From: Gammaproteobacteria bacterium
GTDB lineage: Bacteria; Pseudomonadota; Gammaproteobacteria; Xanthomonadales; Wenzhouxiangellaceae
DNA length: 36,749 nt
Direction: 5' to 3'
Assembly: GCA_003560975.1 (NCBI GenBank)
Contig: PWJA01000101.1
Coordinates: 1 to 36,749, forward strand
The notes below the pieces were generated by a model. That model did no database searches. It was not told the origin of the DNA and saw only the letters and a program-made list of their open reading frames with translations. Made by a program: the position numbers and the translations under genes. Within the stretch, counting starts at the first letter, position 1; each line of letters starts with the position of its first letter. This document shows positions 8,901 to 16,742 of the stretch, piece after piece.

Positions 8901-9448
8901 AACAAGGCGACCGCGCTACGTCCAGGCGCCTGGGTCGGCTGTATTACCGCGTCCGCGAAGGCCTGGGCTTCAACAAGACGCCGGCCGAGTACGGGGCTTT
9001 TCCTACCGACCCCTACTCGCATACGCCCGGCCACGCCGGGGCGCAGCAACCGGGCATGACCGGTCAGGTCAAGGAAGAAATCCTGACCCGCTTCGGCGAG
9101 CTGGGCGTGCGCGTGGCAAACGGGATCGCAGGTTTCGAGCCGGCCCTGCTGCGGCCGCGCGAATTCGTGGCCGAAACCAGCCGGTTCCGCTACCTGGACG
9201 TCGACGGGGAATGGCAGCACGTCGCCCTACCCGAACACTCCCTGGCATTCACCTGGTGCCAGGTCCCGATCATTTACCGGCTCGACGACACCCAGGCCCC
9301 GAGCCTGACGATCCTGCGCCGTGACGGTAGCCGCGATTCGAGTAGCCGGACCGCCCTGTCCGCGGAATCCAGCGCCGAGCTGTTCCGCCGCAGCGGCACG
9401 ATTCGCCGCCTGGAGCTTTGCTTTCCCCGCGCAGCCTTGTTTTTTTGA
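5996..9448 (+). CDS. GH149-type beta-1,3-oligoglucan phosphorylase
   Basis: This is a large cytosolic enzyme of 1150 residues with no signal peptide. The start is placed at ATG 5996 because GGGAGGGA lies six bases upstream. The TTG at 5906 would sit on the transcription start. The N-terminal third is a beta-sandwich (about 25-330), followed by an alpha/alpha barrel. The motif PEWNDANNALVG puts Asp648 at the place of the catalytic acid of GH94/GH149/GH161 phosphorylases. Length and this motif fit GH149 best; the family is assigned from memory, and GH161 is the main alternative. The reaction would be beta-1,3-oligoglucan plus phosphate giving alpha-glucose-1-phosphate and a shortened chain. Neighbouring GPH, GH3 and GH17 genes support beta-glucan as substrate. 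No phosphoglucomutase gene is in the window. Confidence 0.72.
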   Translation: MDVQPETALEDAGVRGEFIDLDAERYYKIGNVDKMPPFFISLVSSDDHWLFASSTGGLTAGRTSPETALFPYVPVDKIHDSALHTGSRTLLRIHTAQGPQYWEPFHPEQISRFRLTRNLYKNTLGNKLCFEEIHHDFGLIFRYTWMTSRRFGFVRHGELVNTGRHGLRVEMLDGLQNLLPADTPLFTQTNFSNLVDAYKWTELDPATGLGIVTLYSTITDRAEPSESLKANTVFCLGLDQPTILISSTQIPDFRRGGALRREAHKRGIRAAYLVNAELELPAGAKRSWRIVADTQQTQKDVVALRRALCHPARLDEKISADVEEGSDRLAKILASGDGFQATAEENVAVHHYANVLFNILRGGVFHDQHRVTAKDFCTTIRHFNRPVHDRNQALLDGLPARVDFQALRENVARSGDAQLQRLTGEYLPITFGRRHGDPSRPWNRFDIRLRDEHGDQLLHYAGNWRDIFQNWEALAFSFPEFVENMIAKFVNASTLDGYNPYRITKTGIDWEVEEPDDPWSYIGYWGDHQIIYLQKLLELSSRFHPTRLHEMLRQERFCYANVPYRIKPFESLLTDPKNTVLYDERLAREIDRRVADIGADGKLVPGDDRQVYQVTLLEKLLVPLLAKLGNLVVDGGIWLNTQRPEWNDANNALVGHGLSMVTLCYMRRYVEFLADLIADEDEPFTLSTEVGQWLVETARALARLGEKSGRTRFDAETRYRALSELGQAASRYRAAVYERGGFSGREEQSVAEVRRMLADALNVIDHSIASNQRDDGLFNAYNLLHLDENRCETEPLYPMLEGQVAVLSSGAIAPAAAVGVLEALFESEVYRPDQHTFLLYPDRALPTFLEKNRIRAEKLAGLPFIDRMLARGDERIVLRDADDCYRFSAEFRNVGDLNAQIDRLVREYGSEAEAARLPLAALYEEVFNHKAFTGRSGTMFGFEGLGSVYWHMVAKLALAVQENFFRALEQGDRATSRRLGRLYYRVREGLGFNKTPAEYGAFPTDPYSHTPGHAGAQQPGMTGQVKEEILTRFGELGVRVANGIAGFEPALLRPREFVAETSRFRYLDVDGEWQHVALPEHSLAFTWCQVPIIYRLDDTQAPSLTILRRDGSRDSSSRTALSAESSAELFRRSGTIRRLELCFPRAALFF

Positions 9449-9461
9449 CAACGCTATCATT
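9445..9461. promoter_or_regulatory. Second LacI-type operator, before the GPH symporter
   Basis: TTGACAACGCTATCATT differs from the perfect arms at 19442 in the right half only. It overlaps the TGA stop of the phosphorylase (9446-9448). A TTGACA -35 is present, but the hexamer at the 17-base spacing (CAAGCT) is a poor -10. This may therefore be an auxiliary operator looping to 5869 rather than a full promoter. Confidence 0.65.
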
Positions 9462-9553
9462 TTGGACCAAGCTTGACGGCACACCGGAGTCGGGACAGGC
9501 ACATCGAAACTGATCTGGCCCGCCACAAGCCCAAACACCGCAGCGCCTGAAAC

Positions 9554-11032
9554 ATGCCAGCTCCCGTTCATCAGACCGCAGCCGTTGATCGCATTCCCTT
9601 TCAGCAGAAGCTGATCTACGGGGCCGGCGCCTTCGTCAACAACCTGCTGGCCGGCGCGATCGGCGGCATGATGATCGTGCTCAACCTGGCCTACGGCATG
9701 AACCCGGCCCTGGTCGGCCTGCTCGGCGCGCTGCCCCGTCTGACCGACGCGATCACCGATCCGGTCATGGGCTACATCTCGGACAACACCCGTTCGCGCT
9801 GGGGCCGGAGGCGTCCCTATATCTTTCTGGGCGCGATCATTGCCGGGGTGATGTTCATGCTGCTGTGGCAGCTGCCCCCGGGCAAGAGCGAGACCTGGTA
9901 TTTCTGGTACTTCCTGGCCGGCTCGTTCCTGTTCTATCTCGGCTACACCATTTTCGCCACGCCCTGGGTCGCCCTGGGCTACGAGCTCACGCCCGACTAC
10001 CACGAGCGCACCCGGCTGATGGGGGTTCAGAACTTCATCGGCCAATCGGTCTACCTGGTCACGCCGTGGCTGTTGCTGATGATGCAGCACGAGGGCTGGT
10101 TCGACGGCATGGCCCAGGGCGCTGCCGGACTCGCCGTGATCATCGGACTGATCACCATCCTGGTCGGCATCGTCCCGGCGATTTTCCTGCGCGAGCGATT
10201 CCAGGACATCGCCGCCCGGGCGCAGGAATCCGACGAGCCTGTCTCCGCCAGCATGCCCGGCATCGTGGCGCGCAACCTCAGGGAGTTCTTCGCCGGCTTT
10301 CTCACCACGCTTCGCTCCCGGCCGTTCCTGAAGCTGTGCGCAGCAACCTTCCTGGTGTTCAACGGCTTCATCATGGTCGCCGCATTCCAGTTCTACGTCA
10401 TCATCTACTACGTGTTCGGCGGCGATACGGTCGAGGGCGCCCGCTTTGCCGGCTACGCCGGCACCCTGCAGTCGCTGTCCACTTTCGGAGTGATCGTGCT
10501 GGTGACCTGGATGGGCACGCGGATCGGCAAACGGAACGCGTTTTTCGTCGCCATCGCCGTGTCAACGGCAGGGTACGTGCTCAAGTGGTTCTGCTACACC
10601 CCCGACAATCCCTGGCTGGTTCTGCTGCCGGCGCCGCTGATTGCCTTCGGCCTGGGCGGGCTGTTCACCCTGATGCCCTCGATGATTGCCGATGTCGTCG
10701 ATGCCGACGAGCTGGATACGCATGAACGGCGCGAGGGCATGTACGGTTCGATCTTCTGGTGGGTGGTGAAGCTGGGCATGGCCGTCGCCATTGCCGTCGG
10801 CGGGTTGCTCCTCAATGCCACCGGCTTCGACGTGGCCCTGGGCGGTGAGCAAAGCGCCGTCAGCATCCAGATGATGCGTGCCTTCGATGCCTTCCTGCCG
10901 GCCCTGGCGTCGTTGCTGGCAATCTGGGCCATAGCCACTTTCTCGATCGATGAAAGCAAGGCCTACGCAATCCGGGCGGAACTGGAACGCCGGCGCGGTC
11001 GACCGGACCCTTCACTGCCCGAACCCGCTTGA
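9554..11032 (+). CDS. GPH-family glycoside:cation symporter
   Basis: This inner-membrane carrier of 492 residues has about twelve membrane helices. It shows the glycoside-pentoside-hexuronide (melibiose permease-type) signature DAITDPVMGYISDNTRSRWGRRRPYI at about residues 66-92. Another family feature is the aromatic-rich ATPWVALGYELTPDYHERTRL loop at about 138-158. Such carriers bring glucosides or short oligosaccharides into the cytosol with H+ or Na+. Here the expected cargo is beta-glucan oligomers released outside the cytosol, to be used by the cytosolic phosphorylase and GH3 enzyme. The gene lies 105 bases after the phosphorylase, behind the second operator, and 15 bases before the GH3 gene. 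No clear ribosome binding site precedes the ATG. Confidence 0.9.
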   Translation: MPAPVHQTAAVDRIPFQQKLIYGAGAFVNNLLAGAIGGMMIVLNLAYGMNPALVGLLGALPRLTDAITDPVMGYISDNTRSRWGRRRPYIFLGAIIAGVMFMLLWQLPPGKSETWYFWYFLAGSFLFYLGYTIFATPWVALGYELTPDYHERTRLMGVQNFIGQSVYLVTPWLLLMMQHEGWFDGMAQGAAGLAVIIGLITILVGIVPAIFLRERFQDIAARAQESDEPVSASMPGIVARNLREFFAGFLTTLRSRPFLKLCAATFLVFNGFIMVAAFQFYVIIYYVFGGDTVEGARFAGYAGTLQSLSTFGVIVLVTWMGTRIGKRNAFFVAIAVSTAGYVLKWFCYTPDNPWLVLLPAPLIAFGLGGLFTLMPSMIADVVDADELDTHERREGMYGSIFWWVVKLGMAVAIAVGGLLLNATGFDVALGGEQSAVSIQMMRAFDAFLPALASLLAIWAIATFSIDESKAYAIRAELERRRGRPDPSLPEPA

Positions 11033-11047
11033 AGGGTTTTTGAGGAC

Positions 11048-13276
11048 ATGGATCCCTCCCATCAGCGACCCGCAGCCGACCCGCCCAAAGCGCTCGATAT
11101 CCAGGATCGGGTCGCCGCCCTGGTTGCGCGCATGTCGCTGGACGACAAGATCGGGCAGATGGCGCTGGGCCAGCCGGGCACGGCTTCGCCGCCTGAAACT
11201 CTGGGCGACGCGATCCGCGGCGGGCGGATCGGCGCGGTGGTCAACGTGGTGGAGCGCGCTGCGATCAACGAACTTCAGCGCATCGCGGTCGAGGAAAGTC
11301 CGCACGGCATTCCCTTGCTGGTGGGCCGTGACGTCATCCATGGCTTCCAGACGATCCTGCCGATCCCGCTTGGGCAGGCGGCGAGCTGGAATCCGGAGTT
11401 GGTCCGCGCCGGGGCCCGGGTTGCCGCCGAAGAGGCTGCCCGGAGCGGGATCAACTGGACCTTCGCCCCCATGATCGACATCTCGCGGGACCCGCGCTGG
11501 GGCCGCATCGCCGAAAGCCTCGGCGAAGACGTGTTTCTGACCGGCCGGCTGGCCATGGCCATGGTCGAGGGCTTCCAGGGCCGGTCCCTGGCGGATGCCG
11601 GATCGATCGCCGCCTGCGCCAAGCATTTTGCCGGCTATGGCGCCGCCGAAAGCGGCCGCGACTACGCCACCACCAACATCCCCGACAACGAACTGCACAA
11701 CGTCTACCTGCCGCCGTTCAGGGCCGCCGTCGAGGGCGGGGTCGCCAGCCTGATGACCTCGTTCAGCGACCTGGACGGCGTCCCGGCCACGGCCCACGCC
11801 GGTCTGCTGCGCGACGTGCTGCGCGGGCAGTGGTCCTTCGATGGCATCGTGGTCAGCGACTGGGAGTCGATTCCGCAGCTGTCGGTCCACGGCCTGACCG
11901 CGAATGACCGGGAAGCCGCGATCGCCGCCGCCAACGCCGGGGTCGAGGTGGAAATGGCCAGTGCGACCTACGCGCGTCATCTCGCCGACGCCGTGCGCTC
12001 GGGCCGGGTCGACCTCGAGACCATCGATGCGGCCGTGGCCCGGATTCTGACGCTGAAGTTCGAACTGGGGCTGTTCGAGGCCCCGTACACGCAGGCCACC
12101 GACAACCCGCAGGCCAAGCGCGAAACCGCGCTGCAGGTCGCCCGCCAGGCCGCACTGCAAAGCATGGTTCTCCTCAAGAACCACAACGATCTGCTGCCGC
12201 TGGATAGCCAACGGATGGAACGACTGGCGATCCTCGGCCCCCTGGCCGATGCGGCCTACGAACAGCTCGGCACCTGGATTTTCGACGGCGAGGCGGATCG
12301 CAGCGTGAGCGCTCTGGCCGGCATCCGGGCGCGGCTCGGCTCGGATACCGAAATCATCCACCTTCCCGTCCTGGAGACCAGCCGCAGCCGCGAATTCGTC
12401 GACATCGATGCTGCCCTAGCTGCGGTGCGCGCGGCCGATGCCGCGATCCTGTTCCTGGGCGAGGAATCCATTCTGTCCGGAGAGGCGCACTCGCGCGCGA
12501 ACATCGATTTGCCCGGGGCCCAGGCCAAGCTGGTCCAGCGCATCCGCGCAAGCGGCAAACCCGTGGTCGCGGTCATCCTGGCCGGCCGACCGCTGACGCT
12601 TGCAAACATCGTCGACCAGGTCGACGCCATGCTGTACGCCTGGCATCCGGGCAGCATGGGCGGACCTGCCATCGCCGACCTGCTGTTCGGTATCGAGTCA
12701 CCGTCGGGCAAGCTGCCGGTCACGTTCCCGCGCGCGGTCGGCCAGATTCCGCTCTATTACAACGCCAAAAACACCGGCAAGCCGCCGCGTCCCGACACCG
12801 TCACCCGGATCGACGAGATCCCGGTCCAGGCGCCACAGACCTCGCTCGGCATGTCCGCCTTCCACCTCGATATCGATCACACCCCGCTGTTCGCCTTCGG
12901 CCACGGCCTGTCCTACGCGCGCTTCGAGTACTCGGACCTGCGCATCCGCCCGCCGCAGATCGCGCCGGGTGAGTGCGTGCGCATCAGCGTCGAACTGCGC
13001 AACGCGGGACGCCGCGCTGCTGAGGAAATCGCCCAACTCTACGTGCGCGATCCGGTCGCCAGCATCACGCGTCCGGTGCGCGAGCTCAAGGGCTTCCAGC
13101 GGGTTCGGGTGGCGCCCGGCCAGGCGGTTCGGATCGAATTCCGGCTGCACGCCGACGATCTGAGGTTCTATCGTCGTCCGAGCGGCTGGATCCTGGAGCC
13201 CGGCCGTTTCCAGGTGTGGGTGGGCGGTGACTCGAACGCAGACCTGGCCGGAGAATTTCAGCTGATCGATGCCTGA
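11048..13276 (+). CDS. GH3 beta-glucosidase, probably cytosolic
   Basis: This 742-residue enzyme has the BglX-type domain order: a GH3 TIM barrel (about 20-340), an alpha/beta sandwich (about 380-620) and a C-terminal fibronectin III-like domain (about 650-735, with ELKGFQRVRVAPG). KHFAGYG at 192-198 and IVVSDW at 267-272 mark the barrel, with Asp271 as the expected nucleophile. In this family the acid/base lies in the second domain. Unlike BglX there is no signal peptide, which points to hydrolysis of imported oligosaccharides to glucose. GAGG lies just before the ATG, although spacing is tight. It is the third gene of the operon, 15 bases after the symporter and 16 before the GH17 gene (ATG at 13293). 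Confidence 0.93.
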   Translation: MDPSHQRPAADPPKALDIQDRVAALVARMSLDDKIGQMALGQPGTASPPETLGDAIRGGRIGAVVNVVERAAINELQRIAVEESPHGIPLLVGRDVIHGFQTILPIPLGQAASWNPELVRAGARVAAEEAARSGINWTFAPMIDISRDPRWGRIAESLGEDVFLTGRLAMAMVEGFQGRSLADAGSIAACAKHFAGYGAAESGRDYATTNIPDNELHNVYLPPFRAAVEGGVASLMTSFSDLDGVPATAHAGLLRDVLRGQWSFDGIVVSDWESIPQLSVHGLTANDREAAIAAANAGVEVEMASATYARHLADAVRSGRVDLETIDAAVARILTLKFELGLFEAPYTQATDNPQAKRETALQVARQAALQSMVLLKNHNDLLPLDSQRMERLAILGPLADAAYEQLGTWIFDGEADRSVSALAGIRARLGSDTEIIHLPVLETSRSREFVDIDAALAAVRAADAAILFLGEESILSGEAHSRANIDLPGAQAKLVQRIRASGKPVVAVILAGRPLTLANIVDQVDAMLYAWHPGSMGGPAIADLLFGIESPSGKLPVTFPRAVGQIPLYYNAKNTGKPPRPDTVTRIDEIPVQAPQTSLGMSAFHLDIDHTPLFAFGHGLSYARFEYSDLRIRPPQIAPGECVRISVELRNAGRRAAEEIAQLYVRDPVASITRPVRELKGFQRVRVAPGQAVRIEFRLHADDLRFYRRPSGWILEPGRFQVWVGGDSNADLAGEFQLIDA

Positions 13277-13292
13277 CAGGAGGATCCCGAAC

Positions 13293-15524
13293 ATGCCCCA
13301 GCTATCCACGTTGCTTGCCCTGATGATGATCATGATCATGCTTTCCACTGCCGCACCGGCGGCTCCGATCGCGGTGGAAATCGTGCGCGGCGCGGACGGC
13401 TACGAACTGCTGCGCGGCGGCCAGCCCTACGAGATCCGGGGCGCCGGCATGGTGCACGACGATCTGGCCGCCTTCGCGGCCCGCGGCGGAAACTCGATTC
13501 GGACCTGGACGACGCGCTCCGATGAACTCGATCTACCGGGGCTGCTCGACCAGGCCCATGCCCTGGGCGTGAGCGTGGCGCTGAATCTGCCGATGGTGCC
13601 GGAACGACATGGCTTCGACTACGACGACGAGGAAGCGGTGGCCGAGCAGCTCGAAGCGATGCGCCGGGACGTTCTGAACTATCGCGACCACCCCGCACTG
13701 CTGTTCTGGATCATCGGCAACGAGCTCAATCACAGCTACCGCAATCCGCGCGTCTGGGACGCGGTCAACGACGTGGCCCGGATGATCGGCACGCTCGATC
13801 CCCATCACCCCTCGACCACCGCCATTGCCGGGATGCGCGAGGAGGTGGTCAGGGAAGTGCTGGCGCGGGCGCCGGAGCTCGATTTTCTGAGCTTCCAGGC
13901 GTATGGCACCCTGTTCGGGCTGCCCGACACCCTCGACCGGCTTGGTTTCGACCAGCCGTTCATGGTCACCGAGTGGGGCACGATCGGCTGGTGGGAAATG
14001 GAATCGACCACCTGGGGGGCGCCGGTCGAGTTGACCAGCTCGGAAAAGGCCGATGTCTTTCTGCGCGGCTACCGCGAGGTTCTGGACCCTCTGCGGGCAC
14101 AACTGATCGGCTCGTACGCATTCTTCTGGGGCCAGAAGCAGGAACGAACACCCACCTGGTTCGGCCTGCTCACCCCGGAAGGCGCGCAGACCGAGGCGGT
14201 CGACGTACTGGAGTACATGTGGACCGGCGAGCGGCCGGAGCGCACGGCCCCGCGCGTCGACGCACTGCAGCTGGACGGCCGCAGCGCTCGTGACAACGTG
14301 ATCGTGCTCAGCGGGCAGTCCTACCCGGCCCACTTTGTCGTTCGCCAGGACGACAGGGAAAACCTGAGCTACCACTGGGACGTCAAACCCGAAAGCGATG
14401 CCACCGAGGTCGGCGGCGACTACGAAACCTACATTCCCGGGCTGGACGGTGCCATCACCAGCGCCCCCGGACCGCACGCGAGCGTGCGCATCGACGAGCG
14501 CGGCGCCTATCGCCTGTTCGCCCGCGTCGACGACGGCGATGGGCGAGCCGGTCACGCCAACGTCCCGTTTCTGGTCGAAGACGGCTTTGTTCAGTCGCCG
14601 GACCACCGGGTCGCCGGCGAAGTCATGGCGGTGGCGTATTCCGGCTTCCGTTCCGGGCAACATCCCGACCGCGGCGACGGTGCCGTCAACCCCAGCCGTG
14701 AGGAAATTCTCGAAGATCTGAACATCCTGGTCGAACACGGCTTTCGCCTGATCCGGGTCTACGATGCCGGCGCCAACTCGCAGGCCGTGCTGGAACTGAT
14801 CCGCGAACAGGATCTGCCGATTCAGGTCATGCTGGGACTGTGGCTGCGCGCCGAGCTGAGCAATCACGAGGGCTGTCCGTGGCTGGACGAGCCGATTCCC
14901 GAAGACGAACTGGCGGCCAACCGCATCGAAAACGAACGCGAGATCGAGCGCGGCATCGAACTGGCGCGCGCATTCGAAGACGTCGTGGTGTCGGTGAACG
15001 TCGGCAACGAGGCGCTGGTGGACTGGACCGATCACCTGGTGCCGCTGACCCGGGTGATCGACTTTGTCCGGCAGGTCCGCGGCTCCATCTCCCAGTCGGT
15101 GACGGTGGCCGAGAACTACGAGTGGTGGATCCGCGAGGGTGCGCCGCTGGCCGCCGAGCTCGACTTCATTGGCGTGCATACCTACCCGGTCTGGGAGGAG
15201 CGGGACATCGACGAGGGGCTGTCCTACACCGTGGAAAATCTGATGGCGGTGCGTCAGGCCCTGCCGGATGTGCCGATGGCGGTGCTGGAGGCCGGCTGGG
15301 CCACGACCGCCAGCGAGTTTGGCGATCGCGCCAGCGAGGCGGCGCAGGCGCGCTACTTCCGCGAAATCGAGCGGTGGGCCCAGCTTTCCAATACGACGAT
15401 CTTCTTTTTCTCCGCCTTCGACGAACCGTGGAAGGGCGATCCCGACGATCCGCTCGGCGCCGAGAAACACTGGGGCCTGTTCTTCGAGGACCGCAGCCCC
15501 AAAAGCATCATGCGCCGGGACTGA
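13293..15524 (+). CDS. Secreted two-barrel glycosidase: GH2-like TIM barrel plus GH17
   Basis: This protein has 743 residues. The hydrophobic start (LSTLLALMMIMIMLSTAAPA) is a signal peptide. Domain 1 (about 28-312) is a GH2/GH5-like barrel with FWIIGNEL (Glu144) and VTEWG (Glu227), spaced as acid/base and nucleophile. A beta-rich linker domain (about 315-435) follows. Domain 2 (about 443-743) is GH17-like, with VNVGNEAL (Glu573) and AVLEAGW (Glu666) as the expected catalytic pair. GH17 enzymes cut beta-1,3-glucans or transfer beta-1,3-glucosyl chains. Start choice is uncertain: AGGAGG nine bases upstream favours 13293, but the ATG at 13269 (overlapping the end of GH3) would add DRR, the positive charges this signal peptide otherwise lacks. 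The 3' end overlaps the convergent regulator gene by 17 bases. Confidence 0.85.
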   Translation: MPQLSTLLALMMIMIMLSTAAPAAPIAVEIVRGADGYELLRGGQPYEIRGAGMVHDDLAAFAARGGNSIRTWTTRSDELDLPGLLDQAHALGVSVALNLPMVPERHGFDYDDEEAVAEQLEAMRRDVLNYRDHPALLFWIIGNELNHSYRNPRVWDAVNDVARMIGTLDPHHPSTTAIAGMREEVVREVLARAPELDFLSFQAYGTLFGLPDTLDRLGFDQPFMVTEWGTIGWWEMESTTWGAPVELTSSEKADVFLRGYREVLDPLRAQLIGSYAFFWGQKQERTPTWFGLLTPEGAQTEAVDVLEYMWTGERPERTAPRVDALQLDGRSARDNVIVLSGQSYPAHFVVRQDDRENLSYHWDVKPESDATEVGGDYETYIPGLDGAITSAPGPHASVRIDERGAYRLFARVDDGDGRAGHANVPFLVEDGFVQSPDHRVAGEVMAVAYSGFRSGQHPDRGDGAVNPSREEILEDLNILVEHGFRLIRVYDAGANSQAVLELIREQDLPIQVMLGLWLRAELSNHEGCPWLDEPIPEDELAANRIENEREIERGIELARAFEDVVVSVNVGNEALVDWTDHLVPLTRVIDFVRQVRGSISQSVTVAENYEWWIREGAPLAAELDFIGVHTYPVWEERDIDEGLSYTVENLMAVRQALPDVPMAVLEAGWATTASEFGDRASEAAQARYFREIERWAQLSNTTIFFFSAFDEPWKGDPDDPLGAEKHWGLFFEDRSPKSIMRRD

Positions 15525-16572
15525 GACCGACCGCCGACGCATCCGGCGCCGGTCCGGTGGTGCCGCGAATCCGCAAGGCGCCCGGGACGATCACACGGCT
15601 CTTGCGCGAGCCGTTCTCCTCGGTGCCCTTGACCAGCATCAACGCCGCCTGTTCGGCCATGGCCGAGAACGGCTGCCGGATCGTGGTCAGGGGCGGATGG
15701 ACCTGCTCGGCCAGGGTGATGTCGTCGCACCCGGCCACGGACAGCTGCTCCGGAATGCGGATGCCCAGTTCATCGGCCGCCCGCATCACGCCCACCGCCA
15801 TGTCGTCGTTGGCCGCGAAGATCGCCCCGGGCCGGCGCTTGCGCCGAAGCAGTTTCAGGGCGGCCTCGCGACCGGAGTCGAAGGAATTGTCGCCTTCGGC
15901 GACGAGGCGCTGCGAAAAGGGGACGCCGCTGTCTTTCAGGCCGTCCTGGTAGCCAAGGAAGCGCAAACCCACCGCCTTGTGGCGCGGATGACCGCGGACG
16001 AAGGCAATTTCACGGTGGCCGCAGGAAACCAAATAGCGGGTCATTTCCGCGGCAAACTCCCGGTCGTTGGTGGCGACAACACGGTCGCCGACCCGCTTGT
16101 GCCCGGGCGAGAGACGCACCAGCGGTGTGCCGGTGGCGTTGATCGTCCGAACGATCCGCGCCACGCCCGACAGCGGCGCCGCCAGCACGATTCCCGCCGG
16201 TCTGGCGCGGCGGATCAGGGCCTTGAGATCTTCCTCGATATCGGAACGCTGATCGCTGCAAGGATGGATCAGGAGTTCGTATCCATGGCTGCGACAGACC
16301 CGCAGGACCCCCTCCTGCATGCGGATGATGTAGCCCGCCGACGGCAATCGATAGACACTGGGATCGTCGTAGACCAGGCAGATCAGATGGGCGCGTGCGC
16401 TGGCCAGGTCCCGGGCCGACTGGTTCGGCGCATAATCGAGCTCGGCAATCGCGGCCTCGACCCGGGCCCGAGTGGCGTCCCGTACGCCCCCCTCGCGGTT
16501 GACCACGCGGGACACGGTCTTGATGGAAACACCCGCCAGCCCGGCGACGTCGTTGATCGTCGAATTACCCAT
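15508..16572 (-). CDS. LacI-family transcriptional regulator of the glucan locus
   Basis: This is a 354-residue regulator starting at ATG 16572. The open frame extends 27 codons further upstream, but LacI proteins begin directly at the helix-turn-helix. Residues 4-25 (STINDVAGLAGVSIKTVSRV) are the DNA-reading helices and NQSARDLASAR (50-60) the hinge. The rest is a periplasmic-binding-protein-like sugar sensor with AIFAANDDMAVGVMRA and LSVAGCDDI. It lies between the two target units and runs opposite to the GH operon, with tail-to-tail overlap. Sites TGACA(A/G)CGCT(G/A)TCA near 5869, 9446 and 19443 are palindromes of the kind this family binds, so it is the obvious candidate. No such site is seen before its own start. 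The inducer is probably a beta-glucan breakdown product or glucose (inference). Confidence 0.93.
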   Translation of the reverse strand: MGNSTINDVAGLAGVSIKTVSRVVNREGGVRDATRARVEAAIAELDYAPNQSARDLASARAHLICLVYDDPSVYRLPSAGYIIRMQEGVLRVCRSHGYELLIHPCSDQRSDIEEDLKALIRRARPAGIVLAAPLSGVARIVRTINATGTPLVRLSPGHKRVGDRVVATNDREFAAEMTRYLVSCGHREIAFVRGHPRHKAVGLRFLGYQDGLKDSGVPFSQRLVAEGDNSFDSGREAALKLLRRKRRPGAIFAANDDMAVGVMRAADELGIRIPEQLSVAGCDDITLAEQVHPPLTTIRQPFSAMAEQAALMLVKGTEENGSRKSRVIVPGALRIRGTTGPAPDASAVGLSPGA

Positions 16573-16742
16573 GCGGCTGAAGTGTACCCGAGCTTCCCGA
16601 ATCGGCAAACTCTTTCGACGGCCGGCGTGATTTCCCGCTCCGGCACAGCACAACCGATCGCGCCGGGACCCTGAGACCCGGGCACGAGCGGGTATGTGAT
16701 ACTGCCGCCTGAAGGCTCATCGGCAATCAATCGGAGAAGGTC

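Noticed and set aside
5717-9220. Very long minus-strand open frame continuing upstream of the S41 protease
   Set aside because: It is the antisense of the phosphorylase. The real protease begins at 5716 with a strong ribosome binding site and signal peptide.
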